NCBI GenBank assembly: GCA_012064385.1
Contig: QRDG01002534.1
Location: 765,001-829,000, forward strand
Source: Puccinellia tenuiflora
Lineage: Eukaryota; Streptophyta; Magnoliopsida; Poales; Poaceae
Length of the DNA stretch: 64,000 bases
Direction of reading: 5' to 3'
This document shows positions 41,816 through 53,377 of the stretch, one piece after another. How positions within the stretch are numbered: the first letter of the stretch is position 1; the number at the start of each line of letters is the position of its first letter. The position numbers and the translations under genes are program-made. The notes under the pieces are model-generated. The model was not told where the DNA came from. It was given only the letters and a program-made list of their open reading frames with translations, and did not search any database.

Positions 41816-44800
41816 TGTAACATCCCAAATTTTGGAATGTTTTAAAAATCACAAAAATTTTAAAACTTTATTAATAATTAAATAAAGTCTCCAAAAATCA
41901 AGAAAAGCTTTTATAGAAGATTGTTTTGACATCTTCAAGGTTATATTCTAAATTTAATTGCTCCTTATCTTCCAATCTCAACTTTTAAAGTCTTGGAAAT
42001 AAAAACTTTAAATGGGGTTTTCAAATAGTATTTTCCCTTTTGGTTTATTATTTCAAATAAATAACATGGGGATATTATAAACCCTAAATTATTTGAGAAA
42101 ATGATTTAAACATCTTTCCAATACTTGTTTTATAAAAGATGATATCTTAAACTATCTTTAAATATAAAAATGAGTTATCATTTTGAATGATATTACTCAT
42201 CTTATTCCTCTGGTTTTTAATTAAATATTTTGGGATATTTATAAACCCTAATTTAGAAAATTCCCAATTAGCCATATAAGGCATATTTGATCAAAAGGGT
42301 ATTTTGGTAATTTTGATTTTTCCAAAAATAGTTCCTAAATGTTTATTTTGAATATTTGGAATTTTACAAAATTTTACAAATTTATTTTACTTGATTTGGA
42401 GGCCTGAATCAAAAGTTAGAAAAGAAAACAGAAAAAGGAAAAAGAAAAAAAAAGGAAATACCTGATAGGTGGGACCCACCGTGACGTCATCGTCTTCAAC
42501 GCAACCACGGCAGTTTCTTCCCGTCGATTCCTCCTCGATTCTTCGTCTTCAAGACCACCATTCATTCCCCGAGCCCTCCCCCTTGGAAGCCCTCTCGCTC
42601 CTCTCTCCTTGCCCCCAGCTCCCCCTCTGTTTCGTGCCGCCAGGCCGGCGAATTTGCTCGCCGGAGCCCGAGCTGTCCGCCACCGCATTTCGACGATTCC
42701 GACCGCTCTAGTGAGCAATCGCCGCCTCTTTTTGGTCCTCCTGGTTTCCCCAGTCCGTGCGCAATTCCTTGACATCCCCCTTGATTTTTCTACGCAGTCA
42801 AACGACGAGCGCGAGCTCGACCCAAAGGTCACTGCCGCTACTGCACCTCCGGCCGCTCGTCCTGGCCGCTCCATGACGCGAAGGACGCCGCCACTTCGCC
42901 ATCTTCTTCTACGCGTCAAGACGCATCTTTTCGTGCACTTCGCCGAGACCAACGACCATGGGAACGTCGAGTTCATCAACGACCCGAGAGAGCCGTCCGC
43001 CGCCGCAACTCCGGCGACAAATTGCGGCCGTCTCCGGCCCCCACCGGCCTCGAAACCAGTACCACAGAGTTCGCCCTGCAATTACGCGCCCATTGGTATG
43101 ACCCGTGCATCCTAGTACCCTCTGTATCGTCGCCGGCGAGCACGCCCGTGGCCGTCGCCGCCAGTTTTAGGTCACCGGAGTAACTCCGGCAGCCGCTCCG
43201 CGAACCCTAGATCTAGAGCCATCGGATCTTAATCCAACGGCTAGGATTAGATCGAGCCGAGCCGCGGCTCAAGCCGAGCCCGAGCCACCCTGTTTTCTGG
43301 GATTTTTCCCGAAATAAAATTTAAATGGCAGTTTTACAGAAAAGTCCCTGCAACTTCAAACCTTCATATCTTTTTCTCTGTTTGGCCAAATTAGACAAAT
43401 AATACCTTTTTGGAAACCTTAGGAAAATTAGAATCTTTTGGCTGTATTAGTTTTCTGTTTTGTCTAATTTATATTTATTCAAATTTCAAATGAGGAGTTT
43501 GAGTAAATTTGACATAACTTTAGTTTAAAAATGTATTTTTGAGTGAATCCAATTCCAGTAGCTTTGTTTAGAAGCCCTCTGTCCAGAGAGACCAAAACCA
43601 GGCCTATCTACCACCTTTTCAAACATAAACATTGAAAGTGTGCCAAAGGCCATTTAAATGTTAATGTTTTGCAAACCGCAGTTTCATAATGTTTTTAAAA
43701 CTCTTTTGACCAACTCTTTTGTGTGATCACTTTGATCAAGACCAATCCCTACAACCTTTGAAACAACCCTTCAACCTATTCAATTTTTGATTTGAGACCA
43801 ACCCCTGACCCAAATGGCAAACCCCAAACCTAAATGCATTGATTCTTTTTGCATATGGGATCATGTATTGAACTTAGACCACCAACCTAGTTATGTTTAT
43901 TTCTATCTATGTTTGTTGTTAGGTTTGTTTCTTGTGATTGTTGTATTGTTGCTTATTGCCATATGTTTGTATTGTATAGATTAAACGGAGAGCTATGAGC
44001 TACGTTGAAAAAAGAGTGTGTGAGCAACGACAAGTTCCAAAAGGCAAGTGCATACACCCTTTCATGAAAGACCTACTATTTTATTATATTTGCATGGTAG
44101 ACTATTTCAGTAGTATGCATGATAGGTGTAATACTATATTGCTATGCAGACCTATCTAATATATCACCCCTTTATTCCTGTTGATTTAGGAACCCATTCA
44201 CTTGGTAGAAGTTAGAACTGCTATGCTGAAATGTTTTATTGTAGTACGAAAGGATAAAAACTCTACTAAGTTAATGAACTACCTGGGTGGCAATTGGTTT
44301 TGCTCTATTGGTGGTCAAAGTTGAGTGGCTGCTCAGGGCCATTTCCATGGTTTTAACTGAGTACGTGCACTTGTGAACGGCCACCCAGGAACAAAGAGAT
44401 TTAAGTCACTCCAAGTTTAGATTGCTTCCAGTGCAGCCACTTGGTATTATGGCTCTGCCTTGACTAAGTAAGTTCTAGGAACCTGATTCCGACAGTTCTC
44501 AGCGGATGAATGTCTTGTATGGGTCTGTCTGACGAACAGGGGACTGTTTCCCAAAGGTCTCGTCTTCATCTTCACCTTTCCTTTTCACTTCAAGAAGGTC
44601 AAGGTCAGAATGGGTTGATGAAGTCTCGTGGTGAAAGTGCACAACCTCTCGAGAGTGTAAAACTATGATCATAGCCGTGTCCCCGGTTACGGACAATTCT
44701 GAGCAGCTGGACAAGGATGTCGATGGAAAATCTCCTCATTCCAATTTCATAATAAAATTTGATGGGTGAACTCGGGTATATGAGACCTTGGATGCGTTCC

Positions 44801-45308
44801 ATGGGTGTGTCTCATATTGAAAAGTTGAGAATACAATGTTTATGAAAAGTAGGACAAAATTTGCTTTACGCAATAGCCTTGAACTCCACCAGCCATATAA
44901 GCATGTAGTATTAGTCTTGCCATTCTATATTCCACCAAAGTATCACTTGCCGGCCTGTCACAAGGTATTGACCCAAATTCCCTGGGCTGCAACGTTAATG
45001 TTGCAGGTTATTACGATGACGAGTGAGGACGTCTACCTTTCGAGCTTGCAACCAACATGTATGCCAGTGGCACATGAAGATGATGAAGCTCTCTGTGCTA
45101 CTTATGTTTCCGCTGCCAAACTTTACATTCAAGCTAGCCTTTGGCTATGCAATTTGTAAAGAATATTTTATTTATGGATCTCACGATGTAATAATTATTT
45201 GACATTGATGCATGATATTACATCTATTTGTGAATTGCTATCCATACTCGATCCAGGGAATAGCATATTTCACGATGTGTCATTGCTTTTCTAAGCAAGG
45301 GCGCTACA
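41816..45308 (+). repeat. 5' LTR of innermost element
   Basis: 3493 bp. An AT-rich start is followed by a GC-rich segment (42470-43130) with an open frame ending in CNYAPIGMTRAS that is intact in both LTRs, then long AT-rich sequence to GGGCGCTACA. Donor-like ATTG|GTATGA (43095/43096), acceptor-like GTATAG (43979) and the GC-donor-like AAAAG|GCAAGTG (44043/44044) lie in the same order as in the chromovirus LTRs. Confidence 0.95.
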
Positions 45309-45310
45309 GA

Positions 45311-45322
45311 TGGTATCAGAGC
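45311..45322 (+). other. Primer-binding site, initiator-tRNA-Met type
   Basis: TGGTATCAGAGC two bases after the 5' LTR, a perfect match to the common plant primer site. Confidence 0.95.
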
Positions 45323-45952
45323 GTAATGTTGCCTGTAGGCTCGAAAACCTTAGGTTTGGATTAGAAATAAGAATGACCATAGGAACAAAAGTTATTTTCT
45401 TCTTGTCCAAATCTTTCCTAATATCCTTCTTGTAACCTTCTCAACTAATTGCTTTCTAAGTTATCTTATCTTATTTATAGATGACCATAACTCAGAAATG
45501 TTTCCGAAGACGTTGAAGATCAACATGACAATTATGAGAAGCCATCAAGTGCCTTGATCGAAGACTTCAAATCTTGACTTCACAACATCTAGAAGTATCT
45601 CGACGAACTCAAAGAAATAGAAGAGAATCTTGAAGCATTGAAGGAAGAGATAGACTAGACCACCATTTCACCCTAATAGCGTTATAATAATGTTGTATTG
45701 ACTTACCAAATTGTGGTATGGCAGTACTATCGTGTCTATTTTGAAAAACCTTGTTGTGTTTGTTTGTTATCCAAACTATAATTTCAAAAATTAAGTAGGA
45801 GGAGTTGTTTTTATCTCTATTGGTTGTTTTACTGTTGATTGATGCTTGCTAGATGTTGTTTGTAAGATGATTTGTTTTGATCTGCTGTGTCTGGGTATTA
45901 ATACTTCCCTTAGTATCTTTCTATCTCTACTCATCCATGCTAAACTAAACAG

Positions 45953-47440
45953 ATGTCCCAGCCAAATCCCAACAACCCGGTGATGCCTACACTACAAGAG
46001 TTACTAGATGCACAGAATCAGATGAATCAGCTGATGACACAAAACCTAGAAGATAACAAGAACATTCCAGCACCACCTCCATCTCAAGTGGATATGTTGA
46101 TCAGATTTTTAAAGCTTCGACCGGAAAAGTTCTCAAGAGCTGCAGAACCTATTTTGGCCGACGATTGGCTACGATCTGTGAATAAGGATTTGGTGACCAT
46201 CGGATGCACAGATGCTGAGAAGGTTAGATTCGCGGCACACCTATTAGAAGGACCTGCAGCAGACTGGTGGGACAGCTACCAGATCACTTACCCCATTGAA
46301 GAGATGACATGGGATTTATTTCAAAAAGGATTCCGTACTGCACATGTTTCATCAGGAGTGATGAAGCTGAAGAGGGAAGAATTTCTCGATCTTCGACAAG
46401 ACGACCGAAACATAATAGAATACATGAATGAGTTCAATAACCTGTCGCGCTACGCACCGGATGATGTTGATACAGATACTAAGAGGAAAGAAAGGTTTCT
46501 AAATGGTCTGAATGACGAACTATCCATTCTATTGACAGTTGCCTATACCCCTAACTACCAGTCACTGGTTGACCAAGCGATAACCTTGGAGAGCAAACTG
46601 AAGCAGGTTGCGAACAAGAAGCGAAAGCATAATGTGGGAGAGCATCACTCGGAATCACAGCAGGAATTGCACACTTCAGATGATGAACGTAATCATTTTG
46701 AGTTCAACTATCATGGAGACAATAACCACCATTGTCATAATATTCATAGACACGACTTTCATGGAGAAATTGATCACCACATCAACCATGGACACCACAG
46801 CCCCGTCCATACTGAAGAGGTTTATGATCTCGGAAATGAGCACCTTATGGGAGAAAACAGTAGTCAGAACACCCACCCCAAACCCAATAGGAAAGACCTC
46901 AGTCAGGTGGAGTGTTGCAAATGCAAGAAAATGGGACACTATTCTTGGGACTGTCCACAAAAGAAGATTAGTATTGGTACCAAGCCAACTCAATTCCGAA
47001 AGGGACATGTGTTCTCTATAAACAGTGAGAGAGTTCTCAAGAGACCAAACCCAGTTATTGAAGAATTGTTGATCAACTCATGTTCTGCACGAGTACTTTT
47101 CGATGCTGAGGCTACACACTCATTCATATCAAAAGACTTTGTGAATAAAAATAAGGTATCCTATCAAGGGATTAGAAGACCCATCAGAGTAAGCTCTACA
47201 GAAGGGAAGAGACCAGCAAACGCGGTATGCCAAAACATGACCTTGGAAATTGAGACACACAAGTTTCCAAGCGAGTTGTTTGTGCTAGACTTGCAAGGGT
47301 TGGATATAATCATAGGCAAGGACTGGATGTCCAGGTATGAAGGTCAGATAGATCATGCTAATAAAGCTGTCACACTCACCACACCGGAAAAGAAGCGGAT
47401 CAGATATCAGTTTAAATCAAGAAGCCAAGAAACCAACTGA
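45953..47440 (+). CDS. gag/protease protein of innermost element
   Basis: The ATG at 45953 (MSQPNPNNPVMPTLQELLDA) opens 495 codons ending at TGA 47438-47440. A retrotransposon-gag domain spans residues of about 50-190 (RPEKFSRAAEP, ADDWLRSV, LLEGPAADWWDSY, FLNGLNDEL). A His-rich stretch (about residues 225-285) precedes a CCHC zinc knuckle CCKCKKMGHYSWDC (about 322-335). The C-terminus is a retropepsin-like region, but where D-S-G-A-T-H-S-F is usual this copy reads LFDAEATHSFIS, so the protease motif looks damaged; LDIIIGKDWMSRYEG follows. Translation stops at the point where RT would normally continue. It would form particle cores; protease activity is doubtful. Confidence 0.85.
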   Translation: MSQPNPNNPVMPTLQELLDAQNQMNQLMTQNLEDNKNIPAPPPSQVDMLIRFLKLRPEKFSRAAEPILADDWLRSVNKDLVTIGCTDAEKVRFAAHLLEGPAADWWDSYQITYPIEEMTWDLFQKGFRTAHVSSGVMKLKREEFLDLRQDDRNIIEYMNEFNNLSRYAPDDVDTDTKRKERFLNGLNDELSILLTVAYTPNYQSLVDQAITLESKLKQVANKKRKHNVGEHHSESQQELHTSDDERNHFEFNYHGDNNHHCHNIHRHDFHGEIDHHINHGHHSPVHTEEVYDLGNEHLMGENSSQNTHPKPNRKDLSQVECCKCKKMGHYSWDCPQKKISIGTKPTQFRKGHVFSINSERVLKRPNPVIEELLINSCSARVLFDAEATHSFISKDFVNKNKVSYQGIRRPIRVSSTEGKRPANAVCQNMTLEIETHKFPSELFVLDLQGLDIIIGKDWMSRYEGQIDHANKAVTLTTPEKKRIRYQFKSRSQETN

Positions 47441-48545
47441 GTTTTCATGAGGAGTCTAGCCAGGAAGAAGGACCATGGTAAATGGAAATGTTCTGAGGAT
47501 GTAATAAATGCCACTAGTTATATGTAAGTGGAAGAATAAGTATTGTGATGTAAGAGTGGTGTGATGTCGATGTAATAACCACAATTTGTGAGTATGAATG
47601 AAGCGTGTGGCGACTCTAGTACACGAAACCTATTGTGAAAAAAAAAATTTATATGTTGCTGTGAAGCCTGTTCATCATATCAGGGATGAAGACACGGCAC
47701 TGAAATGGACAAGCTAAGACGACATGGAAAGCGTGTTTTCCCCAAGGAGAAGGATAGCAGAAAAGTGTAGTGTGAGCTAACCTGTGTAGGAGTTTTCGTA
47801 ACCCCATAGTTCGAAGGAGCGATAGTTTAGTTCAGGTTGTCTTGCAGATGGGAAACTTTCTGTTAGACAAGTGAGGATGCCCGAGAGATAGTTTACGTGA
47901 TTTACCTATCTACATATTGAGGAAATGATACGGGTGCAGGATGGACTGATCACCATTCCTACTACTCATGTTATTCCCCTCACTATTTGGATTGATAAAT
48001 CTGAGTGACCAACCTACTAGAGAGCCGACGATGATCCTAAACCATATGTATATTATAACCCTATGTGAGGCAAAAGTTGCCGAAACGTAAGATATTCGGT
48101 GAGGATAAACCACAACTCTCCTGAAGAATAAGAAGAGATTCTGCAATGAAAGTTTTGACCTACCATGAGAGTTTCGTTAGAATTGACGCTTTGTTTGAAG
48201 TGAAGGATGCCAGCCTAGAGAAGAAATATTTCCGGAGACATCACATGGATGAGGATGTAATATGTCAAGCCATATTAAAGAGAATAGTATCTGAAGTTAT
48301 CTAAAGAGACACCCACCTATTCGAGATGGAGCACTTCATGAGTGTAAGATATAGTTGACTCCAGTGAGACCTAAAGACTAACCCAATGGACCCTAGCCCG
48401 AAGGAAAGAGTTCAAGACTGCCTACAAAAGTTTCTTTTAAGGGTGGTAGCCCACCCAGTCGTCTAAACCTAGTTGTCCCAAACCCATCCTTCTTTCTAGC
48501 CTCTCCGAATCTCGGGGACGAGATTCCTTTTAAGGGTGGTAGGTT
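47441..48545 (+). other. Degenerate spacer between gag-protease and 3' LTR
   Basis: About 1.1 kb with no frame I can assign to RT, RNase H or integrase. Its end (GGGGACGAGATTCCTTTTAA, then GGGTGGTAGGTT) matches the pre-LTR end of the chromovirus at 2225-2256, so the 3' terminus of an autonomous relative is kept while the polymerase genes are gone. The final purine-rich stretch (48530-48545) is the likely PPT. Confidence 0.6.
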
Positions 48546-51500
48546 TGTAACATCCCAAATTTTGGAATGTTTTAAAAATCACAAAAATTTTAAAACTTTT
48601 ATTAATAATTAAATAAAGTCTCCAAAAATCAAGAAAAGCTTTTATAGAAGATTGTTTTGACATCTTCAAGGTTATATTCTAAATTTAATTGCTCCTTATC
48701 TTCCAATCTCAACTTTTAAAGTCTTGGAAATAAAAACTTTAAATGGGGTTTTCAAATAGTATTTTCCCTTTTGGTTTATTATTTCAAATAAATAACATGG
48801 GGATATTTTAAACCCTAAATTATTTGAGAAAATGATTTAAACATCTTTCCAATACTTGTTTTATAAAAGATGATATCTTAAACTATCTTTAAATATAAAA
48901 ATGAGTTATCATTTTGAATGATATTACTCATCTTATTCCTCTGGTTTTTAATTAAATATTTTGGGATATTTATAAACCCTAATTTAGAAAATTCCCAATT
49001 AGCCATATAAGGCATATTTGATCAAAAGGGTATTTTGGTAATTTTGATTTTTCCAAAAATAGTTCCTAAATGTTTATTTTGAATATTTGGAATTTTACAA
49101 AATTTTACAAATTTATTTTACTTGATTTGGAGGCCTGAATCAAAAGTTAGAAAAGAAAACAGAAAAAGGAAAAAGAAAAAAAGGAAATACCTGACAGGTG
49201 GGACCCCCGTGACGTCATCGTCTTCAACGCAACCACGGCAGTTTCTTCCCGTCGATTTCCTCCTCGATTCTTCGTCTTCAAGACCACCATTCATTCCCCG
49301 AGCCCTCCCCCTTGGAAGCCCTCTCGCTCCTCTCTCCTTGCCCCCAGCTCCCCCTCTGTTTCGTGCCGCCAGGCCGGCGAATTTGCTCGCCGGAGCCCGA
49401 GCTGTCCGCCACCGCATTTCGACGATTCCGACCGCTCTAGTGAGCAATCGCCGCCTCTTTTTGGTCCTCCTGGTTTCCCCAGTCCGTGCGCAATTCCTTG
49501 ACATCCCCCTTGATTTTTCTACGCAGTCAAACGACGAGCGCGAGCTCGACCCAAAGGTCACTGCCGCTACTGCACCTCCGGCCGCTCGTCCTGGCCGCTC
49601 CATGACGCGAAGGACGCCGCCACTTCGCCATCTTCTTCTACGCGTCAAGACGCATCTTTTCGTGCACTTCGCCGAGACCAACGACCACGGGAACGTCGAG
49701 TTCATCAACGACCCGAGAGAGCCGTCCGCCGCCGCAACTCCGGCGACAAATTGCGGCCGTCTCCGGCCCCCACCGGCCTCGAAACCAGTACCACAGAGTT
49801 CGCCCTGCAATTACGCGCCCATTGGTATGACCCGTGCATCCTAGTACCCTCTGTATCGTCGCCGGCGAGCACGCCCGTGGCCGTTGCCGCCAGTTTTAGG
49901 TCACCGGAGTAACTCCGGCAGCCGCTCTGCGAACCCTAGATCTAGAGCCATCGGATCTTAATCCAACGGCCAGGATTAGATCGAGCCGAGCCGCGGCTTA
50001 AGCCGAGCCGCAGCTCAAGCCGAGCCCGAGCCACCCTGTTTTCTGGGATTTTTCCCGAAATAAAATTTAAATGGCAGTTTTACAGAAAAGTCCCTGCAAC
50101 TTCAAACCTTCATATCTTTTTCTCTGTTTGGCCAAATTAGACAAATAATACCTTTTTGGAAACCTTAGGAAAATTAGAATCTTTTGGCTGTATTAGTTTT
50201 CTGTTTTGTCTAATTTATATTTATTCAAATTTCAAATGAGGAGTTTGAGTAAATTTGACATAACTTTAGTTTAAAAATGTATTTTTGAGTGAATCCAATT
50301 CCAGTAGCTTTGTTTAGAAGCCCTCTGTCCAGAGAGACCAAAACCAGGCCTATCTACCACCTTTTCAAACATAAACATTGAAAGTGTGCCAAAGGCCATT
50401 TAAATGTTAATGTTTTGCAAACCGCAGTTTCATAATGTTTTTAAAACTCTTTTGACCAACTCTTTTGTGTGATCACTTTGATCAAGACCAATCCCTACAA
50501 CCTTTGAAACAACCCTTCAACCTATTCAATTTTTGATTTGAGACCAACCCCTGACCCAAATGGCAAACCCCAAACCTAAATGCATTGATTCTTTTTGCAT
50601 ATGGGATCATGTATTGAACTTAGACCACCAACCTAGTTATGTTTGTTTCTATCTATGTTTGTTGTTAGGTTTGTTTCTTGTGATTGTTGTATTGTTGCTT
50701 ATTGCCATATGTTTGTATTGTATAGATTAAACGGAGAGCTATGAGCTACGTTGAAAAAAGAGTGTGTGAGCAACGACAAGTTCCAAAAGGCAAGTGCATA
50801 CACCCTTTCATGAAAGACCTACTATTTTATTATATTTGCATGGTAGACTATTTCAGTAGTATGCATGATAGGTGTAATACTATATTGCTATGCAGACCTA
50901 TCTAATATATCACCCCTTTATTCCTGTTGATTTAGGAACCCATTCACTTGGTAGAAGTTAGAACTGCTATGCTGAAATGTTTTATTGTAGTACGAAAGGA
51001 TAAAAACTCTACTAAGTTAATGAACTACCTGGGTGGCAATTGGTTTTGCTCTATTGGTGGTCAAAGTTGAGTGGCTGCTCAGGGCCATTTCCATGGTTTT
51101 AACTGAGTACGTGCACTTGTGAACGGCCACCCAGGAACAAAGAGATTTAAGTCACTCCAAGTTTAGATTGCTTCCAGTGCAGCCACTTGGTATTATGGCT
51201 CTGCCTTGACTAAGTAAGTTCTAGGAACCTGATTCCGACAGTTCTCAGCGGATGAATGTCTTGTATGGGTCTGTCTGACGAACAGGGGACTGTTTCCCAA
51301 AGGTCTCGTCTTCATCTTCACCTTTCCTTTTCACTTCAAGAAGGTCAAGGTCAGAATGGGTTGATGAAGTCTCGTGGTGAAAGTGCACAACCTCTCGAGA
51401 GTGTAAAACTATGATCATAGCCGTGTCCCCGGTTACGGACAATTCTGAGCAGCTGGACAAGGATGTCGATGGAAAATCTCCTCATTCCAATTTCATAATA

Positions 51501-52054
51501 AAATTTGATGGGTGAACTCGGGTATATGAGACCTTGGATGCGTTCCATGGGTGTGTCTCATATTGAAAAGTTGAGAATACAATGTTTATGAAAAGTAGGA
51601 CAAAATTTGCTTTACGCAATAGCCTTGAACTCCACCAGCCATATAAGCATGTAGTAATAGTCTTGCCATTTTATAATCTACCATAGTATCACTTGCCGGC
51701 CTGTCACAAGGTATTGACCCAAATTCCCTAGGCTGCAACGTTAATGTTGCAGGTTATTACGATGACGAGTGAGGACGTCTACCTTTCGAGCTTGCAACCA
51801 ACATGTATGCCAGTGGCACATGAAGATGATGAAGCTCTCTGTGCTACTTACGTTTCCGCTGCCAAACTTTACATTCAAGCTAGACTTTGGCTATGCAATT
51901 TGTAAAGAATATTTTATTTATGGATCTCACGATGTAATAATTATTTGACATTGATGCATGATATTACATCTATTTGTGAATTGCTATCCATACTCGATCC
52001 AGGGAATAGCATATTTCACGATGTGTCATTGCTTTTCTAAGCAAGGGCGCTACA
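48546..52054 (+). repeat. 3' LTR of innermost element
   Basis: 3509 bp, nearly identical to 41816-45308. A clear difference is an extra GCCGAGCCGCAGCTCAA-type unit near 49998-50020. Confidence 0.95.
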
Positions 52055-53361
52055 AAGGATTAAATGTATATGTGGAAGGAAGCTTGTTTGCAGTAAATGA
52101 AAGCAGTAGAGCAGTTGATTTAATTGCAGATGTAAAAGAATAGACCGGGGTCCACAGTTCACTAGTGGTGTCTTCTCCATAAATAAAATACTACACATGC
52201 TGGGTAACAAATTACAGCTGGGCAATTGACAGAATAGAGAATGCATGAACATTGCATAATACAGAGGATGATGATGTCTATATGAGATGCTTTGGGCATT
52301 ACGACAAAATACATAGATAGCTGTTCCAAGCATACACCTATGCCTAAATAGTCCACCTTTGAGATAACATACCGTAAAATCTCTCCAGTATTAAGTTGCA
52401 AGCAACAGACAATTGCATGAAGAACTGTGCATAAAGTTTACTCCCTAGTAGCAACGGCACTCCCCCGTCCTTATATGTTTCTGTCACTCAAGCCAAGGCA
52501 CACAGGGACCGAACCCACTATCTAGCATAAATACTCCCTCTTGGAGATACAAGTAACTACTTGATCAAGGCAATTACAAGTACCGGAAAGCATGCAAGAT
52601 CACAAATAACATAGACATGATAATATCAATAATCAACATCACAAGGTACTTCTCTATTCATCGGATCCCAACAAACACAACATGTAGCATTACAATAAGA
52701 TGATCTTGATCATGATAGGCAGCTCACAAGATCTAAACATGATAGCACGATTGGAGAAGACTACCATCTAGCTACTGCATGGACCCGTAGTCCAAGGATG
52801 AACTACTCACACATCTGTCCGGAGGCGGGCATGGTGGTGTAGAGCCCTCCGGCGATGATTCCCCTCTCCGGCAGGGTGCCGGGGAGAGCTTCAGAACCCT
52901 CCCGAACTAGGGTTGACGACGGCGGTGACGACGGATGTTTTTCTGAAATTTTGATCGGGTACTTAGGGTTTTCTCGTCGGGGGGGTTATATAGGCGAAAG
53001 GGCGGCATCGGTGGAGACCCGAGGGGGCCACACCACCTGGTGGCGCGGCAGACAGGTGGGCCACGCCACCCTAGGGTGTGGTCGCCCTCTGGTGCGTCTT
53101 CGGCTCCCCTTTGGACTCCGTGTGCGTGACGAAATTATAAGATCCTGGGTTTTTGTCCCGTCCGATTCCGAGAATATTTCCTTAAGTACTTTTCTGAAAC
53201 GGAAAAACAGCAGAAAACAAGAACAGGCACTGGGGCATCTTGTTAATATGTTAGTTCGAAAAATGCATAAAAATGCTATAAGATGTAAACAAAACATGTA
53301 GCAAATGGTATGAAAACAAGCATGGATCATAAGAAATTATAGATACGTCGGAGACGTATCA

Positions 53362-53377
53362 GCATCCCCAAGCTTAG
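53362..53377 (-). other. Polypurine tract of Athila-type element
   Basis: CTAAGCTTGGGGATGC on the minus strand lies directly before the 3' LTR. Near copies occur at 55536-55551 and 55594-55609. Confidence 0.7.

Larger units (their letters stand above)
41816..52054 (+). mobile_element. Chromovirus-like element carrying gag-protease only, innermost insertion
   Basis: A 10239-bp element with long LTRs (41816-45308, 3493 bp; 48546-52054, 3509 bp), flanked by AAGGA at 41811-41815 and 52055-52059. It has an initiator-Met-type primer site, a leader (45323-45952), one gag-protease gene, about 1.1 kb of degenerate sequence and a purine-rich tract before the 3' LTR. The LTR ends (TGTAACATCCC to GGGCGCTACA) resemble those of the chromovirus at 2257. 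RT and integrase are absent, so it is deleted or non-autonomous. The LTRs differ only at a few positions and one short duplication, so the insertion looks young. Confidence 0.95.
41505..53361 (-). repeat. 3' LTR of Athila-type element, split by a nested element
   Basis: Pieces 41505-41815 and 52055-53361 align continuously with 58691-60313 once the insertion and one AAGGA copy are removed. Open frames such as 52855-53301 recur in both LTRs and have no recognisable domain. Confidence 0.93.

Noticed and set aside
52855..53301. 148-codon frame repeated at 59807-60253
   Set aside because: The two copies are the two LTRs of one Athila-type element; identity follows from LTR duplication, and no domain is seen.
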